A stretch of DNA of 64,000 bases. It comes from Erythrobacter mangrovi. Its GTDB lineage: Bacteria; Pseudomonadota; Alphaproteobacteria; Sphingomonadales; Sphingomonadaceae. Below are positions 23,950-35,929 of this stretch, in pieces. The stretch is taken from the NCBI RefSeq assembly GCF_013260645.1, contig NZ_CP053921.1:1245762-1309761 (forward strand), in the 5' to 3' direction. Below the pieces are notes generated by a model that was not told the origin of the DNA, searched no databases, and saw nothing but the letters and a program-made list of their open reading frames with translations. How positions within the stretch are numbered: the first letter of the stretch is position 1; each line of letters opens with the position of its first letter. The position numbers and the translations under genes were made by a program.

Positions 23950-26574
23950 TTAAGGCTTCGTTGAACCTGCCTCGGCCTTGAGTTCGTAGAGTTTGTCGAG
24001 CGCTTCACGCGGTGTCAGCGAGTCGATATCAAGACCATCGAGCCTCTCGCGCAGGCTATCCCGGCGGGGCTCCTCAGCCTGAACGCCGGCGGCAAACAAG
24101 GGCAGGTCGCCCAGTCCGGCGGCGATCCCGCCGGTCGCCGCGCGGCCCTTTTCGAGCTTGTCGAGCACCGCCTTGGCACGTTTCAACACGGGCTGCGGCA
24201 CGCCAGCAAGCCGCGCGACGTCGAGGCCATAGCTCCGGTCTGCGGCACCCACGGCCAGTTCGTGCAGCAGGACAAGATCGCCCTTCCACTCACGCGCGCG
24301 GACGTGGTGCAAGCTCAGCGCATCGCAACTCTCGGCGAGGCGACTGAGCTCGTGGTAATGGGTTGCGAAGAGGCAGCGGCAGCGCAGCTGTTCATGCACT
24401 GCCTCGACTACCGCCCAGGCCAGTGCCATCCCGTCATAGGTCGAGGTGCCGCGCCCGACTTCGTCGAGGATCACGAAGCTTCGCTCGGTCGCCTGGCTGA
24501 GGATCGCGGCAGTTTCGACCATCTCGACCATGAAGGTCGAGCGACCGCGTGCGAGATTGTCGGATGCGCCCACGCGGCTGAACAGGCGGTCGGCCATCCC
24601 GATGCGCGCCGTACTCGCGGGGACATAGCTGCCCGATTGCGCCAGCAGCAGGATCAACGCGTTCTGCCGCAAGAAGGTCGACTTGCCGCCCATGTTGGGG
24701 CCGCCGATCAGCCACAGCCGGTCGTCGGGGCCGAGCGCACAGTCGTTCGCAATGAAACGCTCGCCGGCGCGCGCCAGCGCCTGTTCCACCACCGGGTGGC
24801 GGCCACCAGTCACTTCAAGGCGAGGCTCGTCGAATACTTCGGGTCGACACCAGTCACCCTCGACAGCGCGTTCAGCCAGTGCCGCGGATACATCGATACG
24901 CGCCAACGCCGCAGCGGTCGCGGCTATTGCCTCGCGTGCGGCCACGACTTCGCCAACCAGTTCCTCGAAATGCGCTTCTTCCGCAGCAAGCGCATGGCCG
25001 CCCGCTTCGGCGATGCGACTCGCTTCCTCATGCAGGCCGAGCGAGTTGAAGCGCACCGCACCGGCCATGGTCTGGCGATGGGTAAAGCCGCTGTCCGCCG
25101 CCATCAGCTTGTCACCATGCTTGGCGGGTACCTCGATGAAATAGCCGAGCACCTTGTTGTGCTTGATCTTGAGCGAGGGGGTACCGGTTTCGTCGCGGTA
25201 TTTGGCCTCGAGCGCGGCGATCGCACGACGAGCGTTGCCGCTGGTCTCGCGCAAGGCGTCGAGCGCATGGTCGTAGCCGCTTGCGATGAAACCGCCCTGC
25301 TGGCGCTCGGTCGGCGGTGAGGGCACCAGCGCGCGGGACAGGTGATCGACCAGTGCCGCATGTCCGCCAAGCGCACCGGTCATCTCCGCAAGCAATTCGG
25401 GCAGGTCGGGGCTTCCGGAAAGCATGTCGCGCACCCGCCGCGCTTCGCTGAGGCCATCGCGGATCTGGCCCAGGTCGCGCGGGCTTCCGCGCCCCGCCAC
25501 CAGCCGCCCCAGCGCACGCCCGATATCGGGTGCCTGACGCAGCACTGCGCGCAGATCCGCGCGCAGCAGCGGATCGGCATGGAAATGGTGCACCGCCGCC
25601 AGCCGGGCCTCGATCGCGTCGCGATCCGCCAGCGGCGCGGAAAGGTCTTCGGCCAATTGCCGTGCGCCAGCCCCGGTGACGCAGCGATCCATGCAAGCGA
25701 TCAGGCTCCCTGCGCGGCCGCCGCCCTGCGCCTCGAGGATCTCGAGGCTTGCACGGGTGGCGGCGTCCATCGCCAGGTGCGCGCCGGAACCGCGCGCTAC
25801 GGGTGGGAGCAGGAAGGGCAGGTTTCCGCGGCCAGCGTGTTCGAGATAGGCGACGAGTCCCGCGGCGGCCGCCAGCATCGGGCGGGTGAAAGTGCCCAGC
25901 CCGTCGAGGGTGGCAAGGCCGTGGAGCGTCTTCAGGCGCGTTTCGCCGTCGTCGCTGCGGAAGGCGTTTCGTGGGCGCGCGATCACGCCATGTGGCGCGT
26001 ATTCCCAGTCGTCGGGTCCAACCACCTCGCTTGCGCCCAATCGGGCAAGAGCCGCATCGAGCGCCGCGGGTGTGCATTCCTCCAGCTCCATCCGTCCGGT
26101 CGAAATATCGCAGGCGGCCAGCCCCACGCCATCGCGTACAGGAGCGACCGCCACCAGCAGATTTGCCCGACGTGGTTCGAGCAAGGCCTCTTCGGTCAAC
26201 GTGCCCGCGGTGACGAAGCGGACGATGTCGCGCGCCACCAGCACCTTGGAAGAAGGCAGGCCCTCGCGCTTCGCCCGAACCTTGGCTTCTTCGGGCGTCT
26301 CTACCTGCTCGGCGATGGCAACTCGGCACCCAGCCTTGATGAGCCGCGCCAGATAGCCTTCCGCCGCATGCACCGGGACACCGCACATTGGTATCTTGTC
26401 GCCACCATGTTCGCCGCGACTGGTCAGCGCTATGTCGAGCACGCCAGAGGCGATCTTGGCGTCTTCGAAGAACAGCTCGAAGAAATCGCCCATGCGATAG
26501 AACAGCAGCGCATCGCCAGCCTCGCGTTTGAGCGCGAGATACTGCTGCATCATCGGGGTGGGCTGATCGGCCAT
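23950..26574 (-). CDS. mutS: DNA mismatch repair protein MutS
   Basis: 874 residues, full length. The mismatch-binding phenylalanine is in FYRMGDFFELF (about residues 25-35), with Walker A GGPNMGGKST near residue 624, Walker B ILDEVGRGTST, and the ABC signature region following. The last 50 residues are helical (dimerisation). It recognises mispairs and small loops. No mutL is in the window. A small membrane protein gene is its only likely co-transcribed partner. Confidence 0.96.
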   Translation of the reverse strand: MADQPTPMMQQYLALKREAGDALLFYRMGDFFELFFEDAKIASGVLDIALTSRGEHGGDKIPMCGVPVHAAEGYLARLIKAGCRVAIAEQVETPEEAKVRAKREGLPSSKVLVARDIVRFVTAGTLTEEALLEPRRANLLVAVAPVRDGVGLAACDISTGRMELEECTPAALDAALARLGASEVVGPDDWEYAPHGVIARPRNAFRSDDGETRLKTLHGLATLDGLGTFTRPMLAAAAGLVAYLEHAGRGNLPFLLPPVARGSGAHLAMDAATRASLEILEAQGGGRAGSLIACMDRCVTGAGARQLAEDLSAPLADRDAIEARLAAVHHFHADPLLRADLRAVLRQAPDIGRALGRLVAGRGSPRDLGQIRDGLSEARRVRDMLSGSPDLPELLAEMTGALGGHAALVDHLSRALVPSPPTERQQGGFIASGYDHALDALRETSGNARRAIAALEAKYRDETGTPSLKIKHNKVLGYFIEVPAKHGDKLMAADSGFTHRQTMAGAVRFNSLGLHEEASRIAEAGGHALAAEEAHFEELVGEVVAAREAIAATAAALARIDVSAALAERAVEGDWCRPEVFDEPRLEVTGGRHPVVEQALARAGERFIANDCALGPDDRLWLIGGPNMGGKSTFLRQNALILLLAQSGSYVPASTARIGMADRLFSRVGASDNLARGRSTFMVEMVETAAILSQATERSFVILDEVGRGTSTYDGMALAWAVVEAVHEQLRCRCLFATHYHELSRLAESCDALSLHHVRAREWKGDLVLLHELAVGAADRSYGLDVARLAGVPQPVLKRAKAVLDKLEKGRAATGGIAAGLGDLPLFAAGVQAEEPRRDSLRERLDGLDIDSLTPREALDKLYELKAEAGSTKP

Positions 26575-26687
26575 GCTACCAGCCGTAGCGGTGGGCTTTC
26601 CGATTCGGGAAGCGCTGGATGGCAGGTTTCCCCTACCGCTCCGCGCCCGACCGCGTTAGGGCAGCGGGCAAGCGACAAGAGGCGGAT

Positions 26688-28949
<2,262 letters not shown>

Positions 28950-28955
28950 GCCGGC

Positions 28956-29669
28956 TCAGGCGAAGTCCTCGCTCTCGTCGACATAGGTCGACAGGTCGAT
29001 CCAGTGCTTCGCCGGGTCGTCGGGATCGACCATGACCGGTAGCGACTTGTCCTTGAGCGCTTCAGACAGGTCGACCCAGAGCGGGTCGCTGGTGAAGGCA
29101 TCGATTTTGCCGCTGACCGGGTTAATGCCCTGCGCCGCGACCTTCCACGGGTTGCGCCCATTTATCGATGTCGTGGTGTCGCGATAGCATTCGACGAACT
29201 TTGCCATGGTCGGGATACCGCGTGTGCGCAGCTTCGCCACGGTCCAGCGGCGGCGGAAGTAGGCATAGAACAGGCCCCAGCCGACGATCGCGAAGATTCC
29301 CCCGAAGCAGAGCAGAAAGGTCGGCAGGAACCAGCGGTCGAAGAAACCGTCGATGACCGCGCGCGTCGGGTTGTCGCGCTGGTAGATGATCGTGACCCGC
29401 TCTCCGACATTGTAGCTGGGCGGATTGCTGCCGGTTGATGAGCGATAGGTGCGCGTGCGCCCCTCGCCATCGCGGTACTCGACGACGGGACGATAGCTGC
29501 CGTCGCCGTCGCTGTCCCGGCTGTAGTCCAGGTCGACGACGATCCCGGCGGCTTCGATCCCGTTCTGGCTGAAGGAGCGGCTGTAATTGAGCGCGAAACC
29601 GCCACCGATCATGATGGCCAGCCCGACGAGCCCGAAGATCAGGCCGATCCAGAACACCATTCTCGGCAT
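28956..29669 (-). CDS. DUF3592 membrane protein
   Basis: 237 residues from the ATG after GGGGGAGG. A membrane helix at about 3-26 and another at about 115-140 flank an extracytoplasmic DUF3592 module with YRPVVEYRDGEGRTRTY and NVGERVTIIYQRDNP. A second, more degenerate module follows. The function is unknown. The gene is convergent with maeB and in line with the SDR gene upstream (44 bp). Confidence 0.78.
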   Translation of the reverse strand: MPRMVFWIGLIFGLVGLAIMIGGGFALNYSRSFSQNGIEAAGIVVDLDYSRDSDGDGSYRPVVEYRDGEGRTRTYRSSTGSNPPSYNVGERVTIIYQRDNPTRAVIDGFFDRWFLPTFLLCFGGIFAIVGWGLFYAYFRRRWTVAKLRTRGIPTMAKFVECYRDTTTSINGRNPWKVAAQGINPVSGKIDAFTSDPLWVDLSEALKDKSLPVMVDPDDPAKHWIDLSTYVDESEDFA

Positions 29670-29713
29670 GGCACCTCCCCCTAGCACCTACCGTGTAGCG
29701 TAGGGGAGAGCGG

Positions 29714-30385
29714 CTAGAAAGGCAGCACCCGCCCGTTGTAGTCGAGATAGCGGAAGCCGCCGCCGCCGCAGTCGTCAATGACATTTGCAAGGCCCGCCAC
29801 GCTCTGCGCAACCGTCAGCGGGGCCTGCTGCCCACCCATGTCGGTCTGGACCCAGCCGGGGTGCAACGCGACGACTTCGATATCGCGTGGTTTGGCGTCC
29901 TGTTCGGCGAGCCCCTTGGCGAGCATGTTGAGCGCGGCCTTGCTGGCGCGATAGAGCTCGTATCCGCCCGTACTATCGGCGATCGAACCCATGATCGATG
30001 ACATGAAGCCCAGCGTGCCACCGTCCCTGATCTTGGGCAGCAGGGTGCGTCCGGCCTTCGCCGGGCCGAAGGCATTGGTCATCATCACATGCGCCACTTC
30101 CTCGCCGGTTGCCTTGTCGCTCGACTGGTGCCCCGCACCTGAGATACCGGCATTGATCAGCACCGCGTCGAGACTGCCGTCGGCCAGGCCCAGATCGGCA
30201 TAGCTTGCCGGATCGGTGACATCGGCGGTGACGATGGAGAGGTGGTCGCAGGCCAGCGCATGGAGCCCGTCGCTGTGCGTGCGCTCGCTAGCGATTACCC
30301 GCCATCCGCGCGAGAGGAACTCGCCGACTAGTCCCAGGCCGATCCCGCGTGACGCGCCGAAGATGAAGATTGTGCCGTCCGCCAT
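29714..30385 (-). CDS. Short-chain dehydrogenase/reductase
   Basis: 223 residues, classical short SDR. Cofactor motif GASRGIGLGL at residues 9-18, NAGISGAG, the catalytic Ser in MSSIMGS and YRASK (Tyr, Lys) are present, followed by HPGWVQTDMGG. The motif pattern (TDMGG after the active site) is that of the C-factor/sniffer-like subgroup. The substrate is unknown. The start is the ATG after GGGAGAG. Confidence 0.85.
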   Translation of the reverse strand: MADGTIFIFGASRGIGLGLVGEFLSRGWRVIASERTHSDGLHALACDHLSIVTADVTDPASYADLGLADGSLDAVLINAGISGAGHQSSDKATGEEVAHVMMTNAFGPAKAGRTLLPKIRDGGTLGFMSSIMGSIADSTGGYELYRASKAALNMLAKGLAEQDAKPRDIEVVALHPGWVQTDMGGQQAPLTVAQSVAGLANVIDDCGGGGFRYLDYNGRVLPF

Positions 30386-30438
30386 GTGTCTCTCCCGCAA
30401 TCTCGCTTATCCCAGACCGGTCCGGCTGGTCGGTTCGG

Positions 30439-31140
30439 TTATTTCCGGCGGAACCGGAAGTACCATACTTCGTGACCGTATACTGTGCGTGCCTTGTGTT
30501 CATAGCGCGTTTCGGGCCAGCCGGATGGGCGGTTCTCCCAGCTCTTGCGCCCTTCGACCAGCCATTCGAACTCGGCGGTGAAGCGGCGCATGACCATCAG
30601 CGCGTGGCGCAAATAGACCGGGTGGTCGGTACCGAAGCGGAACTCGCCGCCAGGCTTCAGCTTGTCCGCGATCATTTGCACCGGACCATCGTTCATCATC
30701 CGCCGCTTGGCATGCTTGGCCTTGGGCCAGGGGTCGGGATGCAGCAGGTAGAGCATGGTCAGCGCGCCATCTGGCACCCGGCGCAACACGTCCAGTGCGT
30801 CGCCATGATGGATGCGGACATTCGCCAACCTGCGATCGCGCACATGGGTCAGTGCCTGGGCCACACCGTTGACGAAGGGCTCGGCGCCGATGAAGCCGTG
30901 GTCGGGCAGCATGTCGGCTCGCTCGGCCATGTGCTCACCGCCGCCAAAGCCGATCTCGAAATGCAGCGGACGGTCAAAGCCGAACAGAACTTCGGAGGTC
31001 ACAGGTCCGTCGATTGGGACCGCGATCTGCGGCAGGAGCTTGTCGACGAGTTCCTGCTGCGCTGCGCGCAGTGGTTTACCCTGGCTGCGGCCGTAGAGCC
31101 GGTTGAGCGTGGTGGGATCGCCTTCCTTGTGTGCGGTCAT
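30439..31140 (-). CDS. trmB: tRNA (guanine-N7-)-methyltransferase
   Basis: 233 residues. SAM-binding FEIGFGGGEHMAE, the signature HPDPWPKAKHAKRRM, and the tRNA-contacting GTDHPVYLRHAL identify TrmB, which methylates G46 in the tRNA variable loop. The first in-frame ATG at a good site is used; an upstream TTG would add 12 residues unlike the family. Transcribed toward the SDR gene (53 bp). Confidence 0.93.
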   Translation of the reverse strand: MTAHKEGDPTTLNRLYGRSQGKPLRAAQQELVDKLLPQIAVPIDGPVTSEVLFGFDRPLHFEIGFGGGEHMAERADMLPDHGFIGAEPFVNGVAQALTHVRDRRLANVRIHHGDALDVLRRVPDGALTMLYLLHPDPWPKAKHAKRRMMNDGPVQMIADKLKPGGEFRFGTDHPVYLRHALMVMRRFTAEFEWLVEGRKSWENRPSGWPETRYEHKARTVYGHEVWYFRFRRK

Positions 31141-31254
31141 GGCGCGCGCGATGGCAAGGCGGGCCGGGTTTGGCAAGCCGAGTCCGAGGCCAACTACCCT
31201 CTATGGGGCACCGGCTTCGCCTTGCTCAGCCTGGTCCTCGCCTAGCTCCGGCGA

Positions 31255-32019
31255 TCAGTTCCAGGCGGTCCAGATGCCGTAGGCGCTGGTTAACGACAGC
31301 ACGATTCCCACGAGGATCAGCATCAATTTCGGGCTGAAGTGTTTCGCTGCGAAAGCTCCGAAAGGAGCCGCAACTACTCCACCTAGCAGCAGGCCCAGGG
31401 TTGCTCCTGCCAGGTCAGCAATCCCGAGATGGAAGATGAAGGTTGCCGAAACGGCGAGCGTAAGGAAGAACTCGACCGAGTTCACCGTCCCCACCACCTT
31501 GCGCGGCTCGGCGCCCTGGATCAGCAGGTTGCTGGTAACGACCGGACCCCAGCCGCCACCGCCTGCCGCATCGAGGAACCCGCCCACTAGGCCAAGCGGC
31601 ACCACGTGCTTCGCTTCCTTGAGCTTGGGTGGGTAGAGCAGTCCGCGGATGAGCAGGTAGATGCCGATCCCAGCGAGATAGAGCAGCACAAATGGTTTGA
31701 TCATGGCAGCATCGACCGAACTGAGCAGATAGGCGCCGGTCACGCCTCCGATCACACCGGGAATGAGCAGGCGAAAGAACAGCTTGCGGTCGATGTTGCC
31801 GTTCAGCAGGTGACTGATTCCCGACGTCGCCGTGGTAAAGCATTCCACCACATGGACGCGTTGTGACGCGAGTGCAGGCGGCATCCCCAGCAGGCCGACG
31901 AGCAAGGTGTTGGAGATCACCCCGAACGCCATGCCCAGCGCGCCATCGACCATTTGCGCTGCAAAGCCGATCAGGATGAAAGGGACCAACGCCCCTAAAT
32001 CAAAACCGAACGGATCCAT
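31255..32019 (-). CDS. TauE/SafE family membrane transporter
   Basis: 254 residues with about seven hydrophobic helices. The paired repeats DGALGMAFGVISNTLLVGLL and LVGGFLDAAGGGGWGPVVTS contain the conserved glycine-rich motifs of the sulfite/organosulfonate exporter family. The transported compound is unknown. It lies in the same direction as ctrA, separated by 152 bp with the ctrA terminator between them. Confidence 0.85.
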   Translation of the reverse strand: MDPFGFDLGALVPFILIGFAAQMVDGALGMAFGVISNTLLVGLLGMPPALASQRVHVVECFTTATSGISHLLNGNIDRKLFFRLLIPGVIGGVTGAYLLSSVDAAMIKPFVLLYLAGIGIYLLIRGLLYPPKLKEAKHVVPLGLVGGFLDAAGGGGWGPVVTSNLLIQGAEPRKVVGTVNSVEFFLTLAVSATFIFHLGIADLAGATLGLLLGGVVAAPFGAFAAKHFSPKLMLILVGIVLSLTSAYGIWTAWN

Positions 32020-32110
32020 TTTGCGGGGGCGTCCTTCGCCAATTGAAGCGCGGTGAATACAGGCGCTTCAGCGGCTCGCCGAGAGCAGAAAAAACCTTAA
32101 CCCTGATAGC

Positions 32111-32140
32111 AAAACGCCCGAGACAATTCTGTCCCGGACG
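32111..32140 (-). terminator. Intrinsic terminator of ctrA
   Basis: On the minus strand the stem CGTCCGGGACA pairs with TGTCTCGGGCG (two G-T wobbles), with loop GAAT, followed by TTTT. It lies 32 bases past the ctrA stop codon. Confidence 0.75.
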
Positions 32141-32171
32141 TCCTCGCTATTCCCATCCAAGAGAAACCGAA

Positions 32172-32867
32172 TCAGGCGGCTTCCGCCTCTTCGTTCGGAT
32201 CGCGGAGCACATAGCCGCGGCCCCAAACGGTCTCGATGTAGTTCTCGCCGCCGCAAGCGTGGCTGAGCTTCTTGCGCAGCTTGCAGATGAACACGTCGAT
32301 GATCTTGAGTTCGGGCTCGTCCATCCCGCCGTAAAGGTGGTTGAGGAACATTTCCTTGGTCAGTGTGGTGCCCTTGCGCAGCGACAGCAGCTCGAGCATC
32401 GCATATTCCTTGCCGGTCAGGTGCACTCGTGCCCCGTCGACCTCGACCGTCTTGGCATCGAGGTTCACGGCCAGCTTGCCGGTGCGGATGATCGACTGGC
32501 TATGGCCTTTCGAACGGCGCACCACGGCGTGAATGCGGGCGACCAGCTCTTCGCGATGGAACGGCTTGGTCACATAGTCGTCGGCACCGAAGCCGAACGA
32601 ACGAATCTTGGAGTCCATCTCGGCAATGCCCGAGAGGATCAGTACCGGGGTCTGCACCTTGGCGACGCGCAGCTTCTTGAGCACGTCGTACCCGTGCATG
32701 TCGGGCAGGTTCAGGTCGAGCAGGATGATGTCGTAGTCATACAGCTTGCCCAGATCGAGGCCTTCCTCGCCCAAGTCGGTCGAGTAGACATTGAAGCCTT
32801 CGGTCGTAAGCATGAGCTCGATTGCCTTGGCGGTTGTCGGCTCGTCTTCGATCAGCAGTACACGCAT
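32172..32867 (-). CDS. ctrA: Cell-cycle response regulator CtrA
   Basis: 231 residues. The receiver domain has [15 protein letters not shown] at the N-terminus, phospho-acceptor Asp51 in [14 protein letters not shown] and the lysine in [10 protein letters not shown]. The OmpR-type winged helix has [13 protein letters not shown] and [20 protein letters not shown], the CtrA recognition helix. The C-terminus ends in Ala, the exposed degradation tag by analogy with Caulobacter. CtrA controls cell-cycle, motility and polarity genes with DivK. The upstream region has TTAAC half-sites, suggesting autoregulation. Confidence 0.95.
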   Translation of the reverse strand: MRVLLIEDEPTTAKAIELMLTTEGFNVYSTDLGEEGLDLGKLYDYDIILLDLNLPDMHGYDVLKKLRVAKVQTPVLILSGIAEMDSKIRSFGFGADDYVTKPFHREELVARIHAVVRRSKGHSQSIIRTGKLAVNLDAKTVEVDGARVHLTGKEYAMLELLSLRKGTTLTKEMFLNHLYGGMDEPELKIIDVFICKLRKKLSHACGGENYIETVWGRGYVLRDPNEEAEAA

Positions 32868-32927
32868 GGGTTATCCCCCGTAGCCCTGGTTTCACGGTAA
32901 CCCCCTGCTAAGAGGTATTGCCCGCTA

Positions 32928-32980
32928 TTAACCACGCAAGATCTGAACGGAAAAGGTTAACGTGAGGTAAAGTGCGTTAA
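32928..32980. promoter_or_regulatory. Candidate CtrA binding region upstream of ctrA
   Basis: Three TTAAC half-sites (TTAA at 32928, 32957 and 32977) lie in the gap between ctrA and the SnoaL-like gene. The last two form a GTTAAC-GTTAAC pair in the sequence GTTAACGTGAGGTAAAGTGCG..; the closest full TTAA-N7-TTAA match (TTAA-N7-TAAA) has one mismatch. Confidence 0.4.
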
Positions 32981-33005
32981 CATTTTTCAGTGTTGCAGTC
33001 GGGAC

Positions 33006-33440
33006 TCACAAGTCAATTCCGATACTTCGCGCCACTGCCGCCTGGTCATAGTAGGGCCGTTCGACAAGGATTCGGTCGCTCCCTTCAGCGAATTCGAAAC
33101 TGGCCGCCATACGCATGCGCAGCTTGCGCCCGGTAGCCGGCACGACGCGATCCGGCAGCCGCATCTCGCCAAGGTGTGTGCCAGTCAGCCAGAACTCGAC
33201 CAGCACGGTATTGCCGGTGTGTGCGATGGCGATGATCTCGTTCCCCTGGTCGGGGAAGACCGAGCGCGATGCGGCAAAATAGCCGCGAACGGCTTCTTCG
33301 CCGTCGAACACCTGGCCGGTCGCCATCTCGTAGCGCGGGTGTCCGGCAAAGGTGTCGATCACCCCGTCCCAATCATACACCGTTTCACGGTGCATATGGT
33401 CGCGGACCGTCTGGATGCGGCGTTCGGCAAGATCTGGCAT
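33006..33440 (-). CDS. SnoaL-like / nuclear transport factor 2 family protein
   Basis: 144 residues from the ATG after GGGGAGAG. RIQTVRDHMHRE opens a cone-shaped NTF2 fold; VYDWDGVIDTFAGHPRYE and VFDGEEAVRGYFAASRSVF are typical. The family includes polyketide cyclases, ester cyclases and unknown hydrolases. It lies in line after rpoN (34 bp), downstream of it on the same strand. Confidence 0.75.
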   Translation of the reverse strand: MPDLAERRIQTVRDHMHRETVYDWDGVIDTFAGHPRYEMATGQVFDGEEAVRGYFAASRSVFPDQGNEIIAIAHTGNTVLVEFWLTGTHLGEMRLPDRVVPATGRKLRMRMAASFEFAEGSDRILVERPYYDQAAVARSIGIDL

Positions 33441-33474
33441 CGGCTCTCTCCCCAGGGCGGGGAGCTTTGCAGCA

Positions 33475-34923
33475 TCAGAAGTGCGAGGCGAGCTTTTTCT
33501 GCCGTCGTCGCTGGGCGCTCGACCCAATGCCGATTGCCTCGCGATACTTGGCAACGGTGCGGCGGGCGAGATCGAAGCCCTCGTTGCGCAGCAGGTCCGC
33601 CAATGCCTCGTCCGACAGGACTTTCTTGGGATCCTCGGCATCGCACAGGGCGCGAATACGCGCCTTGATCGCTTCCGAACTGGCTCCCTCGCCATCGGCA
33701 GCGGCGACCCCACTGGAGAAGAAGTATTTCAGCTCGAAAGTCCCGCGCGGACAGGACAGGTACTTGTTGCTGGTCACCCGGCTGACCGTGCTCTCGTGCA
33801 TTTCGATCGCTTCGGCCACTTCGCGCAGCGTCAATGGCCGCATTGCCGTGACCCCCTCTCGGAAGAAACCTTCCTGCCGCTTCACGATTTCAGCGGCGGT
33901 CTTGAGGATGGTGCGCTGGCGCTGGTCGAGCGCCTTGATCAGCCAGTCGGCTTCTCCGAGCTGCTCGTTGAGCCAGGCTTGCGAGGCCTTGTCGCGCGCG
34001 CCGGCCTTGAGTTCGACATAGTATTCGCGGTTGACCACCAGGCGCGGCAGGCTCGCTTCGTTCAAGCGAATGTCCCAGCCGCCATCCATGGGGGTCACCA
34101 GCACGTCGGGCACCACCGCCGCTTCGCTCGAGCCGCCATAGCGCAGCCCCGGCCGGGGATCGTAGCTGCGCAGTTCGGCCAGCATGTCGGCGAAGTCCTC
34201 GTCGTCGACTTCGCACATCCGTTTGAGCCGGGCGATCTCGCCTGCGGCGACGAGGTCGAGGTTGTCAATCAGTCGCGCCATGCAGGGGTCGTAGCGATCT
34301 GCCTCCTTGGCCTGCAGGGCGATGCATTCGGCCAGGCTGCGCGCTCCGACCCCGGTGGGATCGAGCGATTGGACAATCGCCAGCGCCCGTTCGACCGCGA
34401 CCAGCGGTGCACCCAGCTCTTCGGCCAGGACCAGCAGTTCCGTCCCGAGATAGCCCGCTTCGTCGAGTTCGCCGATGATGCGCAGGGCGATAATCGCTTC
34501 GCGCGGGTCTTCCGCGACCGCGCCCACCTGGCCTGCGAGGTGTTCGGCAAGGGTTGGTTCGCCACCCGATCGGTTCTCGAGGTCGGGAAACTCCTCACCG
34601 CCGGAAGCAGTGCCCGCACGGCCCCAGTCGCCTGCATCGCCTGGGGCCGCTTCGGGGTCGAGCGCGTTGGCGGAAATATCGAGTGCCTCGGTCCCGTCGA
34701 AATCGGGCGCGCTGTCATGCTCACCCGCCGGACCAGGCGCATCCTCGCCTGCCTCGCGGCGGACTTCGCCCATCTCCAGCAAGGGGTTTGATTCGAGCGC
34801 TTCGGTAACGAAGCTCTCGATCTCCAGGTTGGACAGCGCCAGCAGCTTGATCGCCTGCTGCAACTGCGGCGTCATCACCAGCGATTGGGTTTGCCGTAGG
34901 TCTAGCCTCGGACCCAGCGCCAT
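33475..34923 (-). CDS. rpoN: RNA polymerase sigma-54 factor RpoN
   Basis: 482 residues. Region I is Gln-rich (RQTQSLVMTPQLQQAIKLL), followed by an acidic region II, the core-binding region III with a helix-turn-helix (REVAEAIEMHESTVSRVTSNKY), and the RpoN box ARRTVAKYREAIGI near the C-terminus, all in order. It needs AAA-type activators and reads -24/-12 promoters. It lies 26 bp after lptB, as in many Proteobacteria. Confidence 0.95.
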   Translation of the reverse strand: MALGPRLDLRQTQSLVMTPQLQQAIKLLALSNLEIESFVTEALESNPLLEMGEVRREAGEDAPGPAGEHDSAPDFDGTEALDISANALDPEAAPGDAGDWGRAGTASGGEEFPDLENRSGGEPTLAEHLAGQVGAVAEDPREAIIALRIIGELDEAGYLGTELLVLAEELGAPLVAVERALAIVQSLDPTGVGARSLAECIALQAKEADRYDPCMARLIDNLDLVAAGEIARLKRMCEVDDEDFADMLAELRSYDPRPGLRYGGSSEAAVVPDVLVTPMDGGWDIRLNEASLPRLVVNREYYVELKAGARDKASQAWLNEQLGEADWLIKALDQRQRTILKTAAEIVKRQEGFFREGVTAMRPLTLREVAEAIEMHESTVSRVTSNKYLSCPRGTFELKYFFSSGVAAADGEGASSEAIKARIRALCDAEDPKKVLSDEALADLLRNEGFDLARRTVAKYREAIGIGSSAQRRRQKKLASHF

Positions 34924-34949
34924 GATTCAGCTCCCCCCGACCCTCGGCA

Positions 34950-35735
34950 TCAGAGGGTGAAGCTCTCACCGAGGTAGAGCCGCCGCACGTTCTCATCCGC
35001 TACCAGCGCCTGCGGGGTCCCGGCAAAAAGCACCTGGCCGCCGTAGATGATGCAGGCGCGATCGACGATTTCGAGTGTCTCGCGAACATTGTGATCGGTG
35101 ATCAGCACACCGATTCCGCGGGTCTTGAGGTCCTTCACCAGGTCGCGGATATCGCTGATCGAGAGCGGATCGATCCCGGCGAAGGGCTCGTCAAGCAGCA
35201 TGATCGACGGCTTGGCCGCCAGCGCGCGGGCAATTTCGCAGCGGCGCCGTTCGCCTCCTGAAAGTGCCATTGCCGGGCTGCTGCGCAGTCGGACAAGGCC
35301 GAATTCATCGAGCAGGCGCTCCAGTTCTGCCACGCGGGTCGCGTCGTCCGGTTCGACCATCTCGAGCACGCAGTTGATGTTCTGCTCGACAGTCAGGCCG
35401 CGAAAGATGCTGGTTTCCTGCGGCAAATATCCGAGGCCGAGGATCGCCCTGCGATACATCGGCAGGCAGGTAACATCCTGCCCGTCCATCAGGATCCGGC
35501 CGGCATCGGGCCGGACCAGACCCATGATCGAATAGAAGCAGGTCGTCTTGCCCGCGCCGTTGGGCCCCAGCAAGCCGAGGACTTCGCCCTTGCCGACGGT
35601 CAACGAAATATCGGTCAGGATCGCCCGCTTGTCATAGCTCTTGGCGATCGAGATCACCTCCAAACCGCCTTGCGGAATCGGCGGTGCGGCGTCGTGGACC
35701 GGGTCGGTGACGGTGGCTTGGTCGATGTCTGCCAT
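34950..35735 (-). CDS. lptB: LPS export ABC transporter ATP-binding protein
   Basis: 261 residues. Walker A GLLGPNGAGKTT near residue 53, Q-loop in YLPQETSIFRGLTV, signature LSGGERRRCEIARAL, Walker B IMLLDEPFAGIDP and switch His in LITDHNVRET are all canonical for LptB. An extra ~28-residue N-terminal tail precedes the domain. It energises export of outer-membrane lipids together with LptFG. lptA and lptC, usually upstream, are not here: the next gene upstream diverges. Confidence 0.92.
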   Translation of the reverse strand: MADIDQATVTDPVHDAAPPIPQGGLEVISIAKSYDKRAILTDISLTVGKGEVLGLLGPNGAGKTTCFYSIMGLVRPDAGRILMDGQDVTCLPMYRRAILGLGYLPQETSIFRGLTVEQNINCVLEMVEPDDATRVAELERLLDEFGLVRLRSSPAMALSGGERRRCEIARALAAKPSIMLLDEPFAGIDPLSISDIRDLVKDLKTRGIGVLITDHNVRETLEIVDRACIIYGGQVLFAGTPQALVADENVRRLYLGESFTL

Positions 35736-35929
35736 GGCCGCGACATAGGCAGGACTGCGGCGGGTGAAAACCCCGTGCGGCGCTTTGTTAGACGAATTGG
35801 CAGGATTCCTGCATGGAAAGCCCCTGGATCACATCGGGACAAGCATACGCAAGATCAGTACGCCTGCTTGCCAGCGCGGCGCAAATTTGAAACAATGCGA
35901 ATCCGGTGGAGAGGACAGGGGAGATGTCC

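Noticed and set aside
33352..34791. 479-codon open frame on the plus strand across rpoN
   Set aside because: It is antisense to a complete sigma-54 gene and has no recognisable motifs.
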